Positions 1-8,470 of a stretch of DNA of 64,000 bases are shown one piece after another; position 1 is the first letter of the stretch, and every line of letters starts with the position of its first letter. The notes beneath the pieces are model-generated. The model had not been told where the DNA came from. It saw only the letters and a program-made list of their open reading frames with translations, and searched no databases. This stretch comes from Streptomyces adelaidensis (lineage in GTDB: Bacteria; Actinomycetota; Actinomycetes; Streptomycetales; Streptomycetaceae), in the NCBI RefSeq assembly GCF_016598475.1, contig NZ_JAEMUX010000032.1, positions 1 through 64,000 of the forward strand, written 5' to 3'. The translations under genes and the position numbers were made by a program.

Positions 1-67
1 GCTCTTGAACGCACTCCAGCGACAGCAGTTCCAGACCCTTCCACCTACTGCCTCCACAGCGCCTTCT

Positions 68-102
68 GCTCCCTCCCTCCCTCCCTCCTTCCCTCCCTCC
101 CT
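68..102. repeat. TCCC polypyrimidine tract
   Basis: A run of CCCT/TCCC units makes one strand almost purely pyrimidine over about 35 bases, followed at 137-150 by a short GGTT repeat. I see no supported gene in positions 1-459 apart from this simple sequence and the hairpin at 231-277; the open frames here have no recognisable protein. Confidence 0.7.
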
Positions 103-230
103 ACATTCTGACGCAGCCCCGCCAGACCACGGCGATGGTTGGTTGGTTGGCACGGCTGCAGGAACTCACGGTGGTGTTCACTGTCCAGAAGTCAGCCCAC
201 GTCGTCCTCACGGAGGCGGGTTGCCAGATC

Positions 231-277
231 TCGGACCGCCGCCGGTCTCGGGCTGTCCGAGACCGGCGGCGGTCCGA
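231..277. terminator. Perfect 21-bp inverted repeat (hairpin)
   Basis: Arms at 231-251 and 257-277 are exact reverse complements around a 5-nt loop (GCTGT). There is no T-run, which is common for Streptomyces terminators. It sits between a gene outside the window and the ORF at 460. It could act as a bidirectional terminator or processing hairpin; the length and perfection of the stem are unusual. Confidence 0.6.
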
Positions 278-459
278 TACCACGTGCCCTCGGCGCGTCT
301 GACGGTCGCCCCGGGGGCGGAACAGATCCGCATAAACGGTCTTCCGAACCTGTGCGGCGTAGCCCTACGATCGGCCCATGACGTCACATCGGGCGGATGC
401 CTCGTAGACCCCCGCGCGTGCTGAGGGCCACCGTGCCCGATGGGCAGAGCGATGGTGCG

Positions 460-843
460 GTGAGCACATTGCTCATCAGCGCGTGCCCTGGGCCGCCGGC
501 GTGTACCGCCGTGCACACGTACCTCTTCGTCGATGGCCTCGACTGGGTGGCGCGCAGCGACAGCAGGATGGCCGGCCTCGGCCCGAGGCAACTGCTCCGC
601 CCGGGCGGACCGCTTTATCCGATGGATACGCCGTGCACGGTGGAGGTGGCGGCTCAGGAGCAGCCCGAGCCAGGGCCGGACAGGCTGACCGTCCGGATCC
701 GGCTCCGGGGCGAGACGGTCATCTGGTCCGACCTGATGTACCCCGGCTTCGATGGCGGGGCCATCGAAGAGGTTCGCTTCCATCTGGAGCAGTACCTGGG
801 CGAAGTCGAGCGAGCGTACGCGGCGTTGAAGGACCACCTCTGA
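460..843 (+). CDS. Hypothetical protein, 127 aa
   Basis: I do not recognise this family. The product is soluble, with no signal peptide or membrane segment, and ends in a likely helix (residues about 100-127) rich in Glu, Arg and Leu. An in-frame ATG exists at 397, but codons 397-459 include the rare AGA and AGG and do not look coding, so I chose the GTG at 460. No strong Shine-Dalgarno sequence is visible. The gene stands alone, with a hairpin upstream and the convergent HTH-Clp_N gene downstream. It could be a small cytoplasmic protein of unknown role. Confidence 0.55.
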   Translation: MSTLLISACPGPPACTAVHTYLFVDGLDWVARSDSRMAGLGPRQLLRPGGPLYPMDTPCTVEVAAQEQPEPGPDRLTVRIRLRGETVIWSDLMYPGFDGGAIEEVRFHLEQYLGEVERAYAALKDHL

Positions 844-987
844 TCGCCGACGAGCTGCCATCGGTCGACCTTATTGATCGCCCTGCGGCCGCGGAGGCCG
901 AGCCGGAGACGTCCGCGACCGCGCCGCGCCGCGCCCGCAGGCTTTCGGCCGAGGGCGACACCGCGAGGTGCGGTGAGTGCCTTTAAC

Positions 988-1728
988 TCACTGGCCCTGC
1001 CCCTGACCCTGCCCCTCCACCACTGCCCGCAACGCCTCCGCCACGTTCGCCTCCGTGGCCTCCTTCGTCACGCCCAGGTCGCTGAGCACGCCCTTGCCGT
1101 TCTCGAACTCCAGGAGGGCGAGGAGGATGTGTTCGGTGCCGATGTAGTTGTGGCCGAGGCGGAGGGCCTCGCGGAAGGTGAGTTCGAGGACCTTCTTGGC
1201 GTCGGGGCCGTAGGGGATGAGTTCGGGGACCTCGTCGGCGGCCGGGGGGAGGAGGGCCGTCGCGGCGGCGCGAGCCGCCTCGGGGGAGACGCCCTGGGCG
1301 ACGATCGCCTTGGCCCCGAGCCCCTCCGGCTCGGCGAGGAGCCCGAGGACGAGGTGGGCGGGGAGCCCCTCGGTGTTGCCGGCGGCCTTGCCCTCGTTGT
1401 GCGCGGCCGTGACCACGTTCCGCGCGCGTGGGGTGAAGCGGCTGAACCCCTGGCTGGGGTCGAGGTCCACGTCGGCCTTCGGCACGAACCGCTTCTGTGC
1501 GGCCTGCCGCGTCACCCCCATGCTCTTGCCGATGTCCGTCCAGGACGCGCCCGAACGCCGGGCCTGGTCCACGAAGTGGCCGATCAGATGGTCGGCCACG
1601 TCGCCGAGGTGGTCCGCGGCGATCACCGCGTCCTGGAGCTGGTCGAGTGGTTCCGGGTGGACCTTCTTGATGGCGTCGATGAGGTCGTCGAGACGGATGG
1701 AAGCCGAGGCTCGCGGGTTCGTCGTCAT
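988..1728 (-). CDS. HTH + Clp N-terminal (ClpR) repeat domain protein
   Basis: A 246-residue protein with an N-terminal helix-turn-helix-like segment (about residues 45-85, with TDIGKSMGVTRQAAQKRF) followed by two Clp_N repeats (about 92-160 and 165-235; the second has GHNYIGTEHILLALL, the signature seen in ClpC). It has no AAA+ module, so it is not an unfoldase. It may be a DNA-binding adaptor or a regulator sensing Clp substrates; that is inference. The ATG at 1728 has no Shine-Dalgarno sequence but lies 6 nt after a good -10 box, so the mRNA is probably leaderless. The C-terminus ends in a GQGQGQGQ tail. It is transcribed alone, upstream of no obvious partner. Confidence 0.85.
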   Translation of the reverse strand: MTTNPRASASIRLDDLIDAIKKVHPEPLDQLQDAVIAADHLGDVADHLIGHFVDQARRSGASWTDIGKSMGVTRQAAQKRFVPKADVDLDPSQGFSRFTPRARNVVTAAHNEGKAAGNTEGLPAHLVLGLLAEPEGLGAKAIVAQGVSPEAARAAATALLPPAADEVPELIPYGPDAKKVLELTFREALRLGHNYIGTEHILLALLEFENGKGVLSDLGVTKEATEANVAEALRAVVEGQGQGQGQ

Positions 1729-1730
1729 GC

Positions 1731-1776
1731 GTCAACCTTAGGTTGACACTCCAGGACTGTCAACCTTGAGTTGACA
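1731..1776 (-). promoter_or_regulatory. Leaderless promoter overlapped by two palindromic operators
   Basis: On the minus strand TTGACA (1758-1763), 17 nt, then TAAGGT (1735-1740) form a strong sigma-70-type promoter whose start would fall at the ATG at 1728. GTCAACCT-T-AGGTTGAC (1731-1747) is a perfect palindrome covering the -10 box. A second copy, TGTCAAC-CTTGA-GTTGACA (1758-1776), covers the -35 box. Their centres are 28 bp apart. This geometry fits autorepression by the downstream HTH protein. Confidence 0.75.
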
Positions 1777-1796
1777 GTCGCCTTCGGTGTGCGGCC

Positions 1797-2438
1797 TCAC
1801 TTCGGCGCCACCGCCAACCGCACCGCCAGCCCCGCGAACACCGTCCCGGTGAAGATATTCAGCCCCCGCGCCACCCGCCGGCTCCGGCGCAGCATCCGCG
1901 CGAGGCGGCCGGCGGCGAGCCCGACCGCGCCGTCCCACAGGAACCCCATCACCACGAGGGTGCAGCCGAGCAGCAGGAGTTGGCCCGACACATGCCCGCG
2001 GGAGGGGTCCACGAACTGCGGCAGGAACGCCACGTTGAAGAGGATCACCTTCGGGTTGAGGAGATTGGTGACCGCGCCCTGCCAGAACGCCCGCCGCAGA
2101 CTCGCGCCCCCCAGGCCGCCCGCTGTCGCCCCCGGCTCGTCCCCCGGCACCGACCGGTCCCGGAACGCCTTCACCGCGAGGTACAGCAGATACGCCGCCC
2201 CCAGCCACCGCAGCACGTAGTAGAGGACCGGCAACGACTCGAACAGCGCCGACAGGCCCAGCGTCGCCGCCACCGTGTGCACCAGCATGGCGCTCGCCAC
2301 CCCCGCCGCGGCCATCACCCCGACCACCGGCCCGCCCCGCCCGCCGACGGCCACGATGAACATCATGTCGGGCCCCGGCGTCACACAGAGAGCGAAGGCC
2401 GCGACGAGAAACGCTGCGTAGAGAGATGCATCAACCAT
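1797..2438 (-). CDS. LysE/RhtB family amino-acid exporter
   Basis: A 213-residue polytopic membrane protein of the LysE superfamily, which exports basic amino acids or homoserine/threonine analogues. The TPGPDM motif at residues 20-25 in the first helix, and the LLNPKVILF stretch near residue 120, are typical of the family. Five to six hydrophobic segments are visible. The ATG at 2438 begins MVDASLYAAFLV, the usual short N-terminus; upstream sequence is not coding. The substrate cannot be read from the sequence. It lies behind the Clp_N gene on the same strand, but that gene's own promoter lies between them. Confidence 0.9.
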   Translation of the reverse strand: MVDASLYAAFLVAAFALCVTPGPDMMFIVAVGGRGGPVVGVMAAAGVASAMLVHTVAATLGLSALFESLPVLYYVLRWLGAAYLLYLAVKAFRDRSVPGDEPGATAGGLGGASLRRAFWQGAVTNLLNPKVILFNVAFLPQFVDPSRGHVSGQLLLLGCTLVVMGFLWDGAVGLAAGRLARMLRRSRRVARGLNIFTGTVFAGLAVRLAVAPK

Positions 2439-2520
2439 GCGCCCATGCTTGGCAGTCCCAGCGGCAAAGGGCGACCCAATTTCCCACCCGCACACACCGG
2501 GGGGCGCGCAGCGCTCCACC

Positions 2521-2712
2521 AGGCGCGGGGAACTGCGCGCCCAGCCGCGAACTCACCCGCACCCGCCTCACCACAGTTCCCTCTCCCCCGGACGGCGCCC
2601 CCACAGCAGACGACGCCTTCACGGCCACCGCCGCCGAGCACCCCGCCGCTTTTAAGGGGCGCGGGGAACTGCGCGACCAGCCACGACCCCACCCGCACCC
2701 GCCTCACCACAG
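2521..2712. repeat. Two copies of the GGGGCGCGGGGAACTGCGCG dispersed repeat
   Basis: Copies at about 2521-2576 and 2650-2712 share a GCGCGGGGAACTGCGCG core and a downstream tail ending in ACCCGCACCCGCCTCACC. Related copies occur at 10304-10340, 26072-26252 (three) and 45146-45178. The core can fold through its CGCG ends. There is no gene in 2439-2742; open frames there only read through the repeat. No transposase is associated. Confidence 0.8.
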
Positions 2713-2742
2713 CACCTCCCACCCCGGACGCCGCCCCCCACC

Positions 2743-4947
2743 TCACCGCCGAACCGCACCCCCACCAACCGCCCCCACCGCAACAACCCCACACACCAAG
2801 GCACACCCCCCGACGACACCCCACGGCACCTCAACCCCCACCGGCGCCGACAACACCCCCAACGCCCCCGCCACCCCCGCCAAATTCACCGCGGTCACCC
2901 CCACCCCCAACAGCACACCCACCACAACCCCCACCAACCCCTCGCCCACCACAACCACCAGCACCTGCCTCCGCGTCGCCCCCGCGAGCCGCAGAGTCCG
3001 CAGCTCCCCGCCCCGCGCAGCCGTGTCCATCAGCAGCGTCCCGGCCAGCGAGATCCCCGCGTACACGAGGGCGATCCCCAGCACCACGAGGAACCCGAGC
3101 CGGGTCTCGGCCCCGGTGCCCGGCCGGTTCGCGGCCAGCCACTCCTCAGCCGTGCGGACCTGGACCTCCCCGCCACCGCCCCGAACCTTCCCGCCACCGC
3201 CCCGAACCTTCCCGCCACCGCCCCGACCTGCCCCGCCACCGCCCCGCAGCGCCGCCGCGACCACTCCCGGGTCGACCCCAGGCCCCACCCGCACCTCGAC
3301 CCGGTCCACGACGCCGCCCCCGGCGTTCGCGGCGGTCACATACGCCCCGTTGTCCCCGGTCCCCCGCGCGAGCACCGCCACGATCCGCAGCCGTACCGGA
3401 CGCCCGTCCCCGAGCCACACCTGCACGGACCGCCCCACCTCATGCCGCTCCCACTCCTCGTTCACGACGATCGAACGGTCGTCGAGATCCCGTACGTCAC
3501 CGGCGACCACCGGCAGCCGCGACACCGACGCGAAGGCCCCCACATCCGTCACCGCCCGCGCGTCGGACCGCACGAGCGCGCTCCCCTCCTCCTTCACATA
3601 CACAGCGGTGGAGGCGGACCCGGCCACGGTCGCCCCGACGATCCCCGCGCCGACGCCGGCGACAGCCCCCGGCGCGCCCCCCGTCACCACGAAGTCCGCC
3701 CGAGTCCGCGCCCCCACCTCCGCCCCCTTCGCCTCAGCCACCGTCCCCGCCGCCCCCAGCAGCGACCCGGCCAGCGCGACCGTCACCAGCACCGGGGCCG
3801 CGACGGCGGCGGTACGGCGTACGGACGTGGCCGCGTTCTCGCGGATCAGCAGGCCGCAGGCCCCGGGCAGAGCCGCTCCGGTCAGCCGTACGAGCGGACG
3901 GACGAGCAGAGGGGCGAGCGCGGCCACCGCCGTGATCAGGAGCATCGGCTGAGTCGTGTACGTCTTCCGCTTCAACAGCTCCGCCGGATCCGTCCCCAAC
4001 TTCCAGGCCAGCAGCCCGAATCCGCCCGCCAGCAGGGCGAAACCGATCACCCGGCGCGAACGCGGCAGCACCCCCGTGTCCACGGACGCCTCCCGCAACG
4101 CCTCGACCGGCCCGATCCGGCCGGCCCGCCGCGCCGCCGCCCAGGCTCCCGCGAACGCCACCGACACACCCGTCCAGAAGGCCACGTGGTACGGCCACAG
4201 CACACCGCCCGGCACCGCGAACCAGCTCGGCGCCATCCCGCCGGCCACCAACTCCCGTACCAGCAGCGGCGCCCCGTACGCCCCCAGCGCACACCCCGCC
4301 GCCGAGGCCACGACCCCGACCGCCGCGGCCTCCCCGAGCAGCAGCCGCCGTACCTGCCCGGGCGTCGCGCCCGCCATCCGCAGCAGCCCGAACTCCCTTC
4401 TCCGCAGGGCCACCACGAAGGCGAACGTCGACGCCGTCACGAAGACCGACACGAACGCGGTGACCCCGGCCGCCGTCCCCAGCAGCGAGTTGACGGCGAC
4501 GAGCGCCTCCTCGTCCCGCTCGTACGCGGGGTCCACGCGCCGCCGGTCGTCCCCCGTCAGCACCCGCGCCCGGCCGCCGACCACCGCCCGCACATCCGCG
4601 ACGGCGGCGTCCACCCCGACCGCGTCCATGCCAGGGGTCCCATCCATCCGCACCGGCCCCAGTTCCCGCAGCTCCGCCACCAACCCGTCGTCCACAGGGT
4701 GTGGACGCGCCAGCTTCTTCGACACCCGGGCCGTGCCCGGCCCCCGCCGCACCTCCACCGTGAGCGTGTCCAGGCCCGCGACCACGACGGGGGAGGAGGC
4801 GAAGCGCTCCGGCGCACGCGCGGGCGGGTCGAGGGACGCGGCGAGCCCGAGCCCCATGGCCGCCATCACCCCGACCCCCAGCGCCACGGCGACGAACGAG
4901 CCGAGCAGCGCGGCCCACCGCGTACGCAACGACGACAAGGTCAGCAC
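2743..4947 (-). CDS. FtsX/MacB-like ABC transporter permease
   Basis: A 734-residue membrane protein with two FtsX-type permease modules. It has an N-terminal membrane helix (residues about 10-35), an extracytoplasmic domain, a block of three helices, a second large extracytoplasmic domain and a final block of helices. Such permeases with a MacB/LolD-type ATPase move lipids, peptides or antibiotics, or signal mechanically. The GTG at 4947 overlaps the ATPase stop by 7 nt, which indicates translational coupling, and it begins with the expected LTLSSLRTRWAALLGSFVAV. Inside the second extracytoplasmic domain is an unusual 7-residue tandem repeat (see 3171-3254). Confidence 0.9.
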   Translation of the reverse strand: MLTLSSLRTRWAALLGSFVAVALGVGVMAAMGLGLAASLDPPARAPERFASSPVVVAGLDTLTVEVRRGPGTARVSKKLARPHPVDDGLVAELRELGPVRMDGTPGMDAVGVDAAVADVRAVVGGRARVLTGDDRRRVDPAYERDEEALVAVNSLLGTAAGVTAFVSVFVTASTFAFVVALRRREFGLLRMAGATPGQVRRLLLGEAAAVGVVASAAGCALGAYGAPLLVRELVAGGMAPSWFAVPGGVLWPYHVAFWTGVSVAFAGAWAAARRAGRIGPVEALREASVDTGVLPRSRRVIGFALLAGGFGLLAWKLGTDPAELLKRKTYTTQPMLLITAVAALAPLLVRPLVRLTGAALPGACGLLIRENAATSVRRTAAVAAPVLVTVALAGSLLGAAGTVAEAKGAEVGARTRADFVVTGGAPGAVAGVGAGIVGATVAGSASTAVYVKEEGSALVRSDARAVTDVGAFASVSRLPVVAGDVRDLDDRSIVVNEEWERHEVGRSVQVWLGDGRPVRLRIVAVLARGTGDNGAYVTAANAGGGVVDRVEVRVGPGVDPGVVAAALRGGGGAGRGGGGKVRGGGGKVRGGGGEVQVRTAEEWLAANRPGTGAETRLGFLVVLGIALVYAGISLAGTLLMDTAARGGELRTLRLAGATRRQVLVVVVGEGLVGVVVGVLLGVGVTAVNLAGVAGALGVLSAPVGVEVPWGVVGGCALVCGVVAVGAVGGGAVRR
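3171..3254 (-). repeat. 21-bp in-frame tandem repeat in the permease gene
   Basis: Four consecutive 21-bp units (3171, 3192, 3213, 3234), the first two identical and the others diverging at the end, encode repeats of the type GGGGKVR in the permease's extracytoplasmic loop. The period is a multiple of three, so copy-number change would keep the frame. Confidence 0.85.
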
Positions 4948-5801
4948 GTCACACCCCCGACCACCGCGTCGTCGCCCGCCCCCGCGGCGGCCGACTCCAG
5001 CCCCGCCATATGCGCGGCCACGCCCTCCGCCGACGGCCGGGCCAGCTCCCCGCTCACCCGCCCGTCGACGAGGAACACCACCCGATCCGCGTACGACGCG
5101 GCCACCGGGTCGTGTGTGACCATGACCGTGGTCTGCCCTTCCCGGTCGACCAACTCCCGTAGCAGGCACAGCACTTCACGGATGGTCGTGGTGTCCAGCG
5201 CCCCCGTCGGCTCGTCGCCGAACAGGACCGCCGGGCGGGTGATCAACGCCCGTGCCAGCGCGACCCGTTGCTGCTGCCCGCCGGACAGCTGGTCCGGCCG
5301 GTGCCCGGCCCGCTCGGCCAGCCCCACCCGGGCGAGCGACTCACGCACCGCCGCCCGGGAGGGCCGCCGGCGAGCGAGCCGCAGCGGCAGGGCGACGTTC
5401 TGCGCGGCGGTCAGGGCGGGGAGGAGGTTGAAGGCCTGGAAAACGAAGCCGATCCGCTCCCGGCGCAGCAGCGTCAGCCGCCGCTCGCTCAGCCCGGCCA
5501 GCTCCACCCCGTCGACGCGCACCGTCCCGCCCGACGGCCGGTCCAGCCCCGCCGCACACTGCAACAGCGTCGACTTCCCCGACCCCGACGGCCCCATCAC
5601 CGCCGTGAACGTCCCGGCCCCGAAGGCGAGGTCCACCCCGTCGAGGGCGACGACCTCCCCGTACGACCGCCGCAGAGCCCGTACGCGTACGGCCGCGACC
5701 CCCGCGCCCCGCGCACCACCCCTCGCGCCCCGTGCACCACCCTCCGTGCCCGCCGGTTCCGCCCCAGCCGCGTTCATCTGCGCTGTCTCTGTCGTGGTCA
5801 T
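4941..5801 (-). CDS. ABC transporter ATPase (MacB/LolD-type)
   Basis: A 286-residue ATP-binding subunit that energises the permease encoded next to it. It shows Walker A GPSGSGKST (about residues 70-78), the signature LSGGQQQR, Walker B VLFGDEPTG and the switch histidine in VMVTHD. The ATG at 5801 has GGGGG about 5 nt upstream. Residues 1-35 are an Ala/Gly/Arg-rich extension before the domain starts. The stop overlaps the start of the permease, so the pair is one operon with the ATPase first. No regulator is adjacent; the divergent neighbour is the DUF2786 gene. Confidence 0.93.
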   Translation of the reverse strand: MTTTETAQMNAAGAEPAGTEGGARGARGGARGAGVAAVRVRALRRSYGEVVALDGVDLAFGAGTFTAVMGPSGSGKSTLLQCAAGLDRPSGGTVRVDGVELAGLSERRLTLLRRERIGFVFQAFNLLPALTAAQNVALPLRLARRRPSRAAVRESLARVGLAERAGHRPDQLSGGQQQRVALARALITRPAVLFGDEPTGALDTTTIREVLCLLRELVDREGQTTVMVTHDPVAASYADRVVFLVDGRVSGELARPSAEGVAAHMAGLESAAAGAGDDAVVGGVTC

Positions 5802-5929
5802 GCCCCCAGCGAACCGTCCACGGCCCGCCCGCACACGACCACTGAAGGGCGTCCTCGGGGTATGCCCAGCCCTACCTCCGCACCCCCACCCCGGACCCAC
5901 CCACACCCCGCCATGACACGATCGAACAC

Positions 5930-7117
5930 GTGAGTACGACCAGCACGGTGGACCGCGCCTTCGAGACGGCCCTCTACGCCGACACCGACGCCGCCCTCGA
6001 CACCGGCGCCTCGCTGCTCGCCGCCGACCCGGCGGCGGACGCGGAACTGGCCCGGTGCGGGCGGGAGTTCGTCGCCGGGGCCTGGCGGCGCGGCTGGCAG
6101 CCCGCCGACGTCGTACGGTTCGTGCGGCGTGAGCTGGAGGACGCCCACGTACGCCTGCTCGCGCGGCTCGTCGTGGACGAGGACGCGGCCGGGGACGGGC
6201 AGTCACCGCATCCGCGCTGGGCCGCCCAGCTCGACGAGGTCAGGGAGCTCGCCGAGCAGCCCGCCCGCACGGACCGCTTCACGCACGCCACCACCGCCCT
6301 GGAGCTGTACCGGCTGCTCCTGCGCCTGCCCTCCCTCGAACCGCTGGACCGCCCGCAGGCAACCGGCGCGAGCGCCTCGCACCACCCCGAGTCGCGCATG
6401 CTCACCCGTATCCGCGCGCTCCTCGCCAAGGCGGAGGCCACCGAGTACCCGGAGGAGGCGGAGGCGCTCAGCGCGAAGGCGCAGGAGCTGATGGCCCGGC
6501 ACAGCATCGACGAGGCGCTGATCGCGGCGCGGGGCCACGGCAAGGACGCTCCCGGCGCCTGCCGGATCGGCGTCGACGCGCCGTACGAGACGGCCAAGGC
6601 GGTACTGCTCGACGCCGTGGCCCGCGCCAACCGCTGCGAGGCCGTCTGGAACGAGACCCTCGGTTTTTCCACGGTCGTCGGTTTCGAGGCCGACCTGGAG
6701 GCGGTCGAGCTGCTGTACACCTCGCTCCTCGTCCAGGCCACCACCGCGATGACCAAGGCGGAGGCCGCCCAGCGCAAGGGCGGCCGCAAGCGGACCAAGA
6801 CCTTCCGGCAGTCCTTCCTGGCCGCCTACGCCCACCGCATCGGCGACCGGCTGGCGGCGGTCGCCGAGGCCCAGATCGCGGAGGCGGAGGCCGAAGCCGG
6901 GACGGCGGGCGGCCAAGGGGCGGGCGGGGCCCCCGAACCGGACCTCCTGCCCGTTCTCGCCGCCCGCGGCGTCGCCGTCCGCGACCAGTTCACCCGTATG
7001 TTCCCCGACACCGTCACCACCCGCGTCCGGGGTGTCACCGACGCTGCCGGATGGCAGCAGGGCCGCGAGGCGGCGGACCGGGCCCAGGTCAGGGCGCGGC
7101 CCCGGCTGCCGTCCTGA
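5930..7117 (+). CDS. DUF2786 domain protein
   Basis: A 395-residue soluble protein. The central part (about residues 155-200: RMLTRIRALLAKAEATEYPEEAEALSAKAQELMARHSID) is the DUF2786 helix-turn-helix-like motif, and an HSIDEAL segment follows. The C-terminal third is a likely helical region with a lysine-rich stretch, RKGGRKRTKTFRQ. The function of the family is unknown; DUF2786 proteins are common in actinobacteria and phages. The GTG at 5930 is the only reasonable start in frame, and upstream is the ABC operon's divergent promoter region. It is convergent with the lipoprotein gene. Confidence 0.85.
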   Translation: MSTTSTVDRAFETALYADTDAALDTGASLLAADPAADAELARCGREFVAGAWRRGWQPADVVRFVRRELEDAHVRLLARLVVDEDAAGDGQSPHPRWAAQLDEVRELAEQPARTDRFTHATTALELYRLLLRLPSLEPLDRPQATGASASHHPESRMLTRIRALLAKAEATEYPEEAEALSAKAQELMARHSIDEALIAARGHGKDAPGACRIGVDAPYETAKAVLLDAVARANRCEAVWNETLGFSTVVGFEADLEAVELLYTSLLVQATTAMTKAEAAQRKGGRKRTKTFRQSFLAAYAHRIGDRLAAVAEAQIAEAEAEAGTAGGQGAGGAPEPDLLPVLAARGVAVRDQFTRMFPDTVTTRVRGVTDAAGWQQGREAADRAQVRARPRLPS

Positions 7118-7171
7118 CCCGGCGGCCGTGAGCCCCTGTGCTGCTGAGTCAGTGGCCCAACAGCCGTAACC

Positions 7172-7738
7172 TCAGTCGCCCACCGGCAGGAACGGCCCCA
7201 CCGTCGCCTCCAACGTGCTCTCGGACTTCACCGCGACCTCGGGGTCGGGCCAGTCGAAGCTCTTGACCTCGCTGTCCCCGGGCAGCGTGAACTTCAGCTT
7301 GTCCACCTCGGCGCTCTTCACCGCGTCCCCGGCGACCCCGCGTACGTACGAGATGGTGAACGTCACCGCCTGGCCGTCCGCCAGCGTCACTTCGGTGTCC
7401 TCGGACACGCCCTCCTGCGGCTGGAGCGACCAGGACAGGTTGTCGGCGAACAGGTCGACCCTGGCGGTCCCCTTCAGCGTGCAGGCGGCCCCGCTCTTGT
7501 TGGTGACGGTGACCGGTACGGCCCCCTCGTCACCGGCGGCCGGCGCGGCACTGCTCGGCCCGACCTCGAAGCCGGCCCCCGCGGCCGTACAGGCGCCACC
7601 CTTCCCGCTCTCGGCGGTGGCCGTGGCAGTGGCGGTCTCACCACCGTCACCCCCGTCACCCCCGTCGTCACCGCCACAGGCGGTCAGCGTGAGGGCCGCG
7701 AGAAGGGCGGCGGCGGTGGCGATCGAAGCGGTGCGCAT
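7172..7738 (-). CDS. Lipoprotein, DUF4232-like
   Basis: A 188-residue secreted lipoprotein. The signal peptide ends in the lipobox LTAC (residues about 17-20), followed by a Gly/Asp- and Ala/Thr-rich linker and a compact beta-rich domain with two cysteines (GKGGACTAAG and SGAACTLKG) that could form a disulfide. The pattern resembles DUF4232 proteins of Streptomyces, whose role is unknown. The ATG at 7738 fits the signal peptide directly. It is downstream of a second lipoprotein gene on the same strand, with a strong hairpin between them. Confidence 0.85.
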   Translation of the reverse strand: MRTASIATAAALLAALTLTACGGDDGGDGGDGGETATATATAESGKGGACTAAGAGFEVGPSSAAPAAGDEGAVPVTVTNKSGAACTLKGTARVDLFADNLSWSLQPQEGVSEDTEVTLADGQAVTFTISYVRGVAGDAVKSAEVDKLKFTLPGDSEVKSFDWPDPEVAVKSESTLEATVGPFLPVGD

Positions 7739-7794
7739 GGAGGGTCCCCGGGAGTTCGTGGCCGCTGTCGCGGCCATGCTGGAGGGTGTACGGA

Positions 7795-7826
7795 CGGGCC
7801 GCGGAACCCGGAGGTTCCGCGGCCCG
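7795..7826 (-). terminator. Rho-independent-type hairpin
   Basis: A perfect 14-bp stem (7795-7808 with 7813-7826) around a CGGA loop lies in the gap between the two lipoprotein genes. It should end transcription from the upstream lipoprotein gene at 7840-8376. No T-run follows. Confidence 0.75.
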
Positions 7827-7839
7827 CGCAACACATGAT

Positions 7840-8376
7840 CTACGACCCGGCGCTGACCGTCGGCAGATCCGTCGGCAGCCCCGACGGCAGCGACCCCTCC
7901 GCCTTCTGGAACGTCTCCTCGCCCACGCTGCCCTCCCACGTGATCGTGAGGGACTTGGCGCTGACGGAGTCGACCATGCCCTCGGTGCGGTCGTCGCTGC
8001 CGTCCTGGCACTTGAGGGCGATCATCTGCATGTTCGCCTCGTCGGAGACCTTGCCGCTGCACACCGAGGTGCCCACGAAGACGGCGACCTCCTCGCCGTT
8101 GACGAACAGGGCGACGGCCTTGCCGCCGGTCGTGGCCAGCCAGTTGCCCTGGAGCTCGGTCTTGGCGCCGGAGGAGTCCCCGGAGCCGCCGCTGTCCGCC
8201 GTGTCCGTCGGCGTCGGGGCGGCCGACGACTCCTTGGCCTCGGAGCCGGTGTCGTCACTGCTGCACCCGGTCAGCACGAGCGCGGCCGCCAGCCCGGCCG
8301 CCGCGGCCGCGACGCGCACGCGCCGACCGGCCGAGGACGCCCTGGTCACAGTCCTAGCCGTCATCGCCGTAGTCAC
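7840..8376 (-). CDS. Lipoprotein of unknown function
   Basis: A 178-residue predicted lipoprotein. It has an Arg-rich N-region, a hydrophobic stretch ending in the lipobox LTGC, a Ser/Thr/Asp-rich linker to about residue 75, then a domain with two cysteines (GTSVCSG and ALKCQD). I do not recognise the folded domain. The GTG at 8376 has GGGAG 8 nt upstream; an ATG four codons later is the alternative. It is probably paralogous in style, but not in sequence, to the lipoprotein that follows it. Confidence 0.8.
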   Translation of the reverse strand: MTTAMTARTVTRASSAGRRVRVAAAAAGLAAALVLTGCSSDDTGSEAKESSAAPTPTDTADSGGSGDSSGAKTELQGNWLATTGGKAVALFVNGEEVAVFVGTSVCSGKVSDEANMQMIALKCQDGSDDRTEGMVDSVSAKSLTITWEGSVGEETFQKAEGSLPSGLPTDLPTVSAGS

Positions 8377-8470
8377 GTGGAGGTCTCCCAAAGGTGTGGC
8401 CGGATCCGGTCGCCGCAGCGACAGCGGCAAGCTACCAGCAGTGCCTCTGCGGCAGATGGCCGGGAACTGG

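Noticed and set aside
5..424. 139-residue open frame at the window start
   Set aside because: It runs over the TCCC tract and the perfect hairpin, has a proline/serine-biased composition dictated by the repeats, and resembles no protein I know.
2431..2834. Open frames between the LysE gene and the ABC permease gene
   Set aside because: They are translations of the two dispersed repeat copies.
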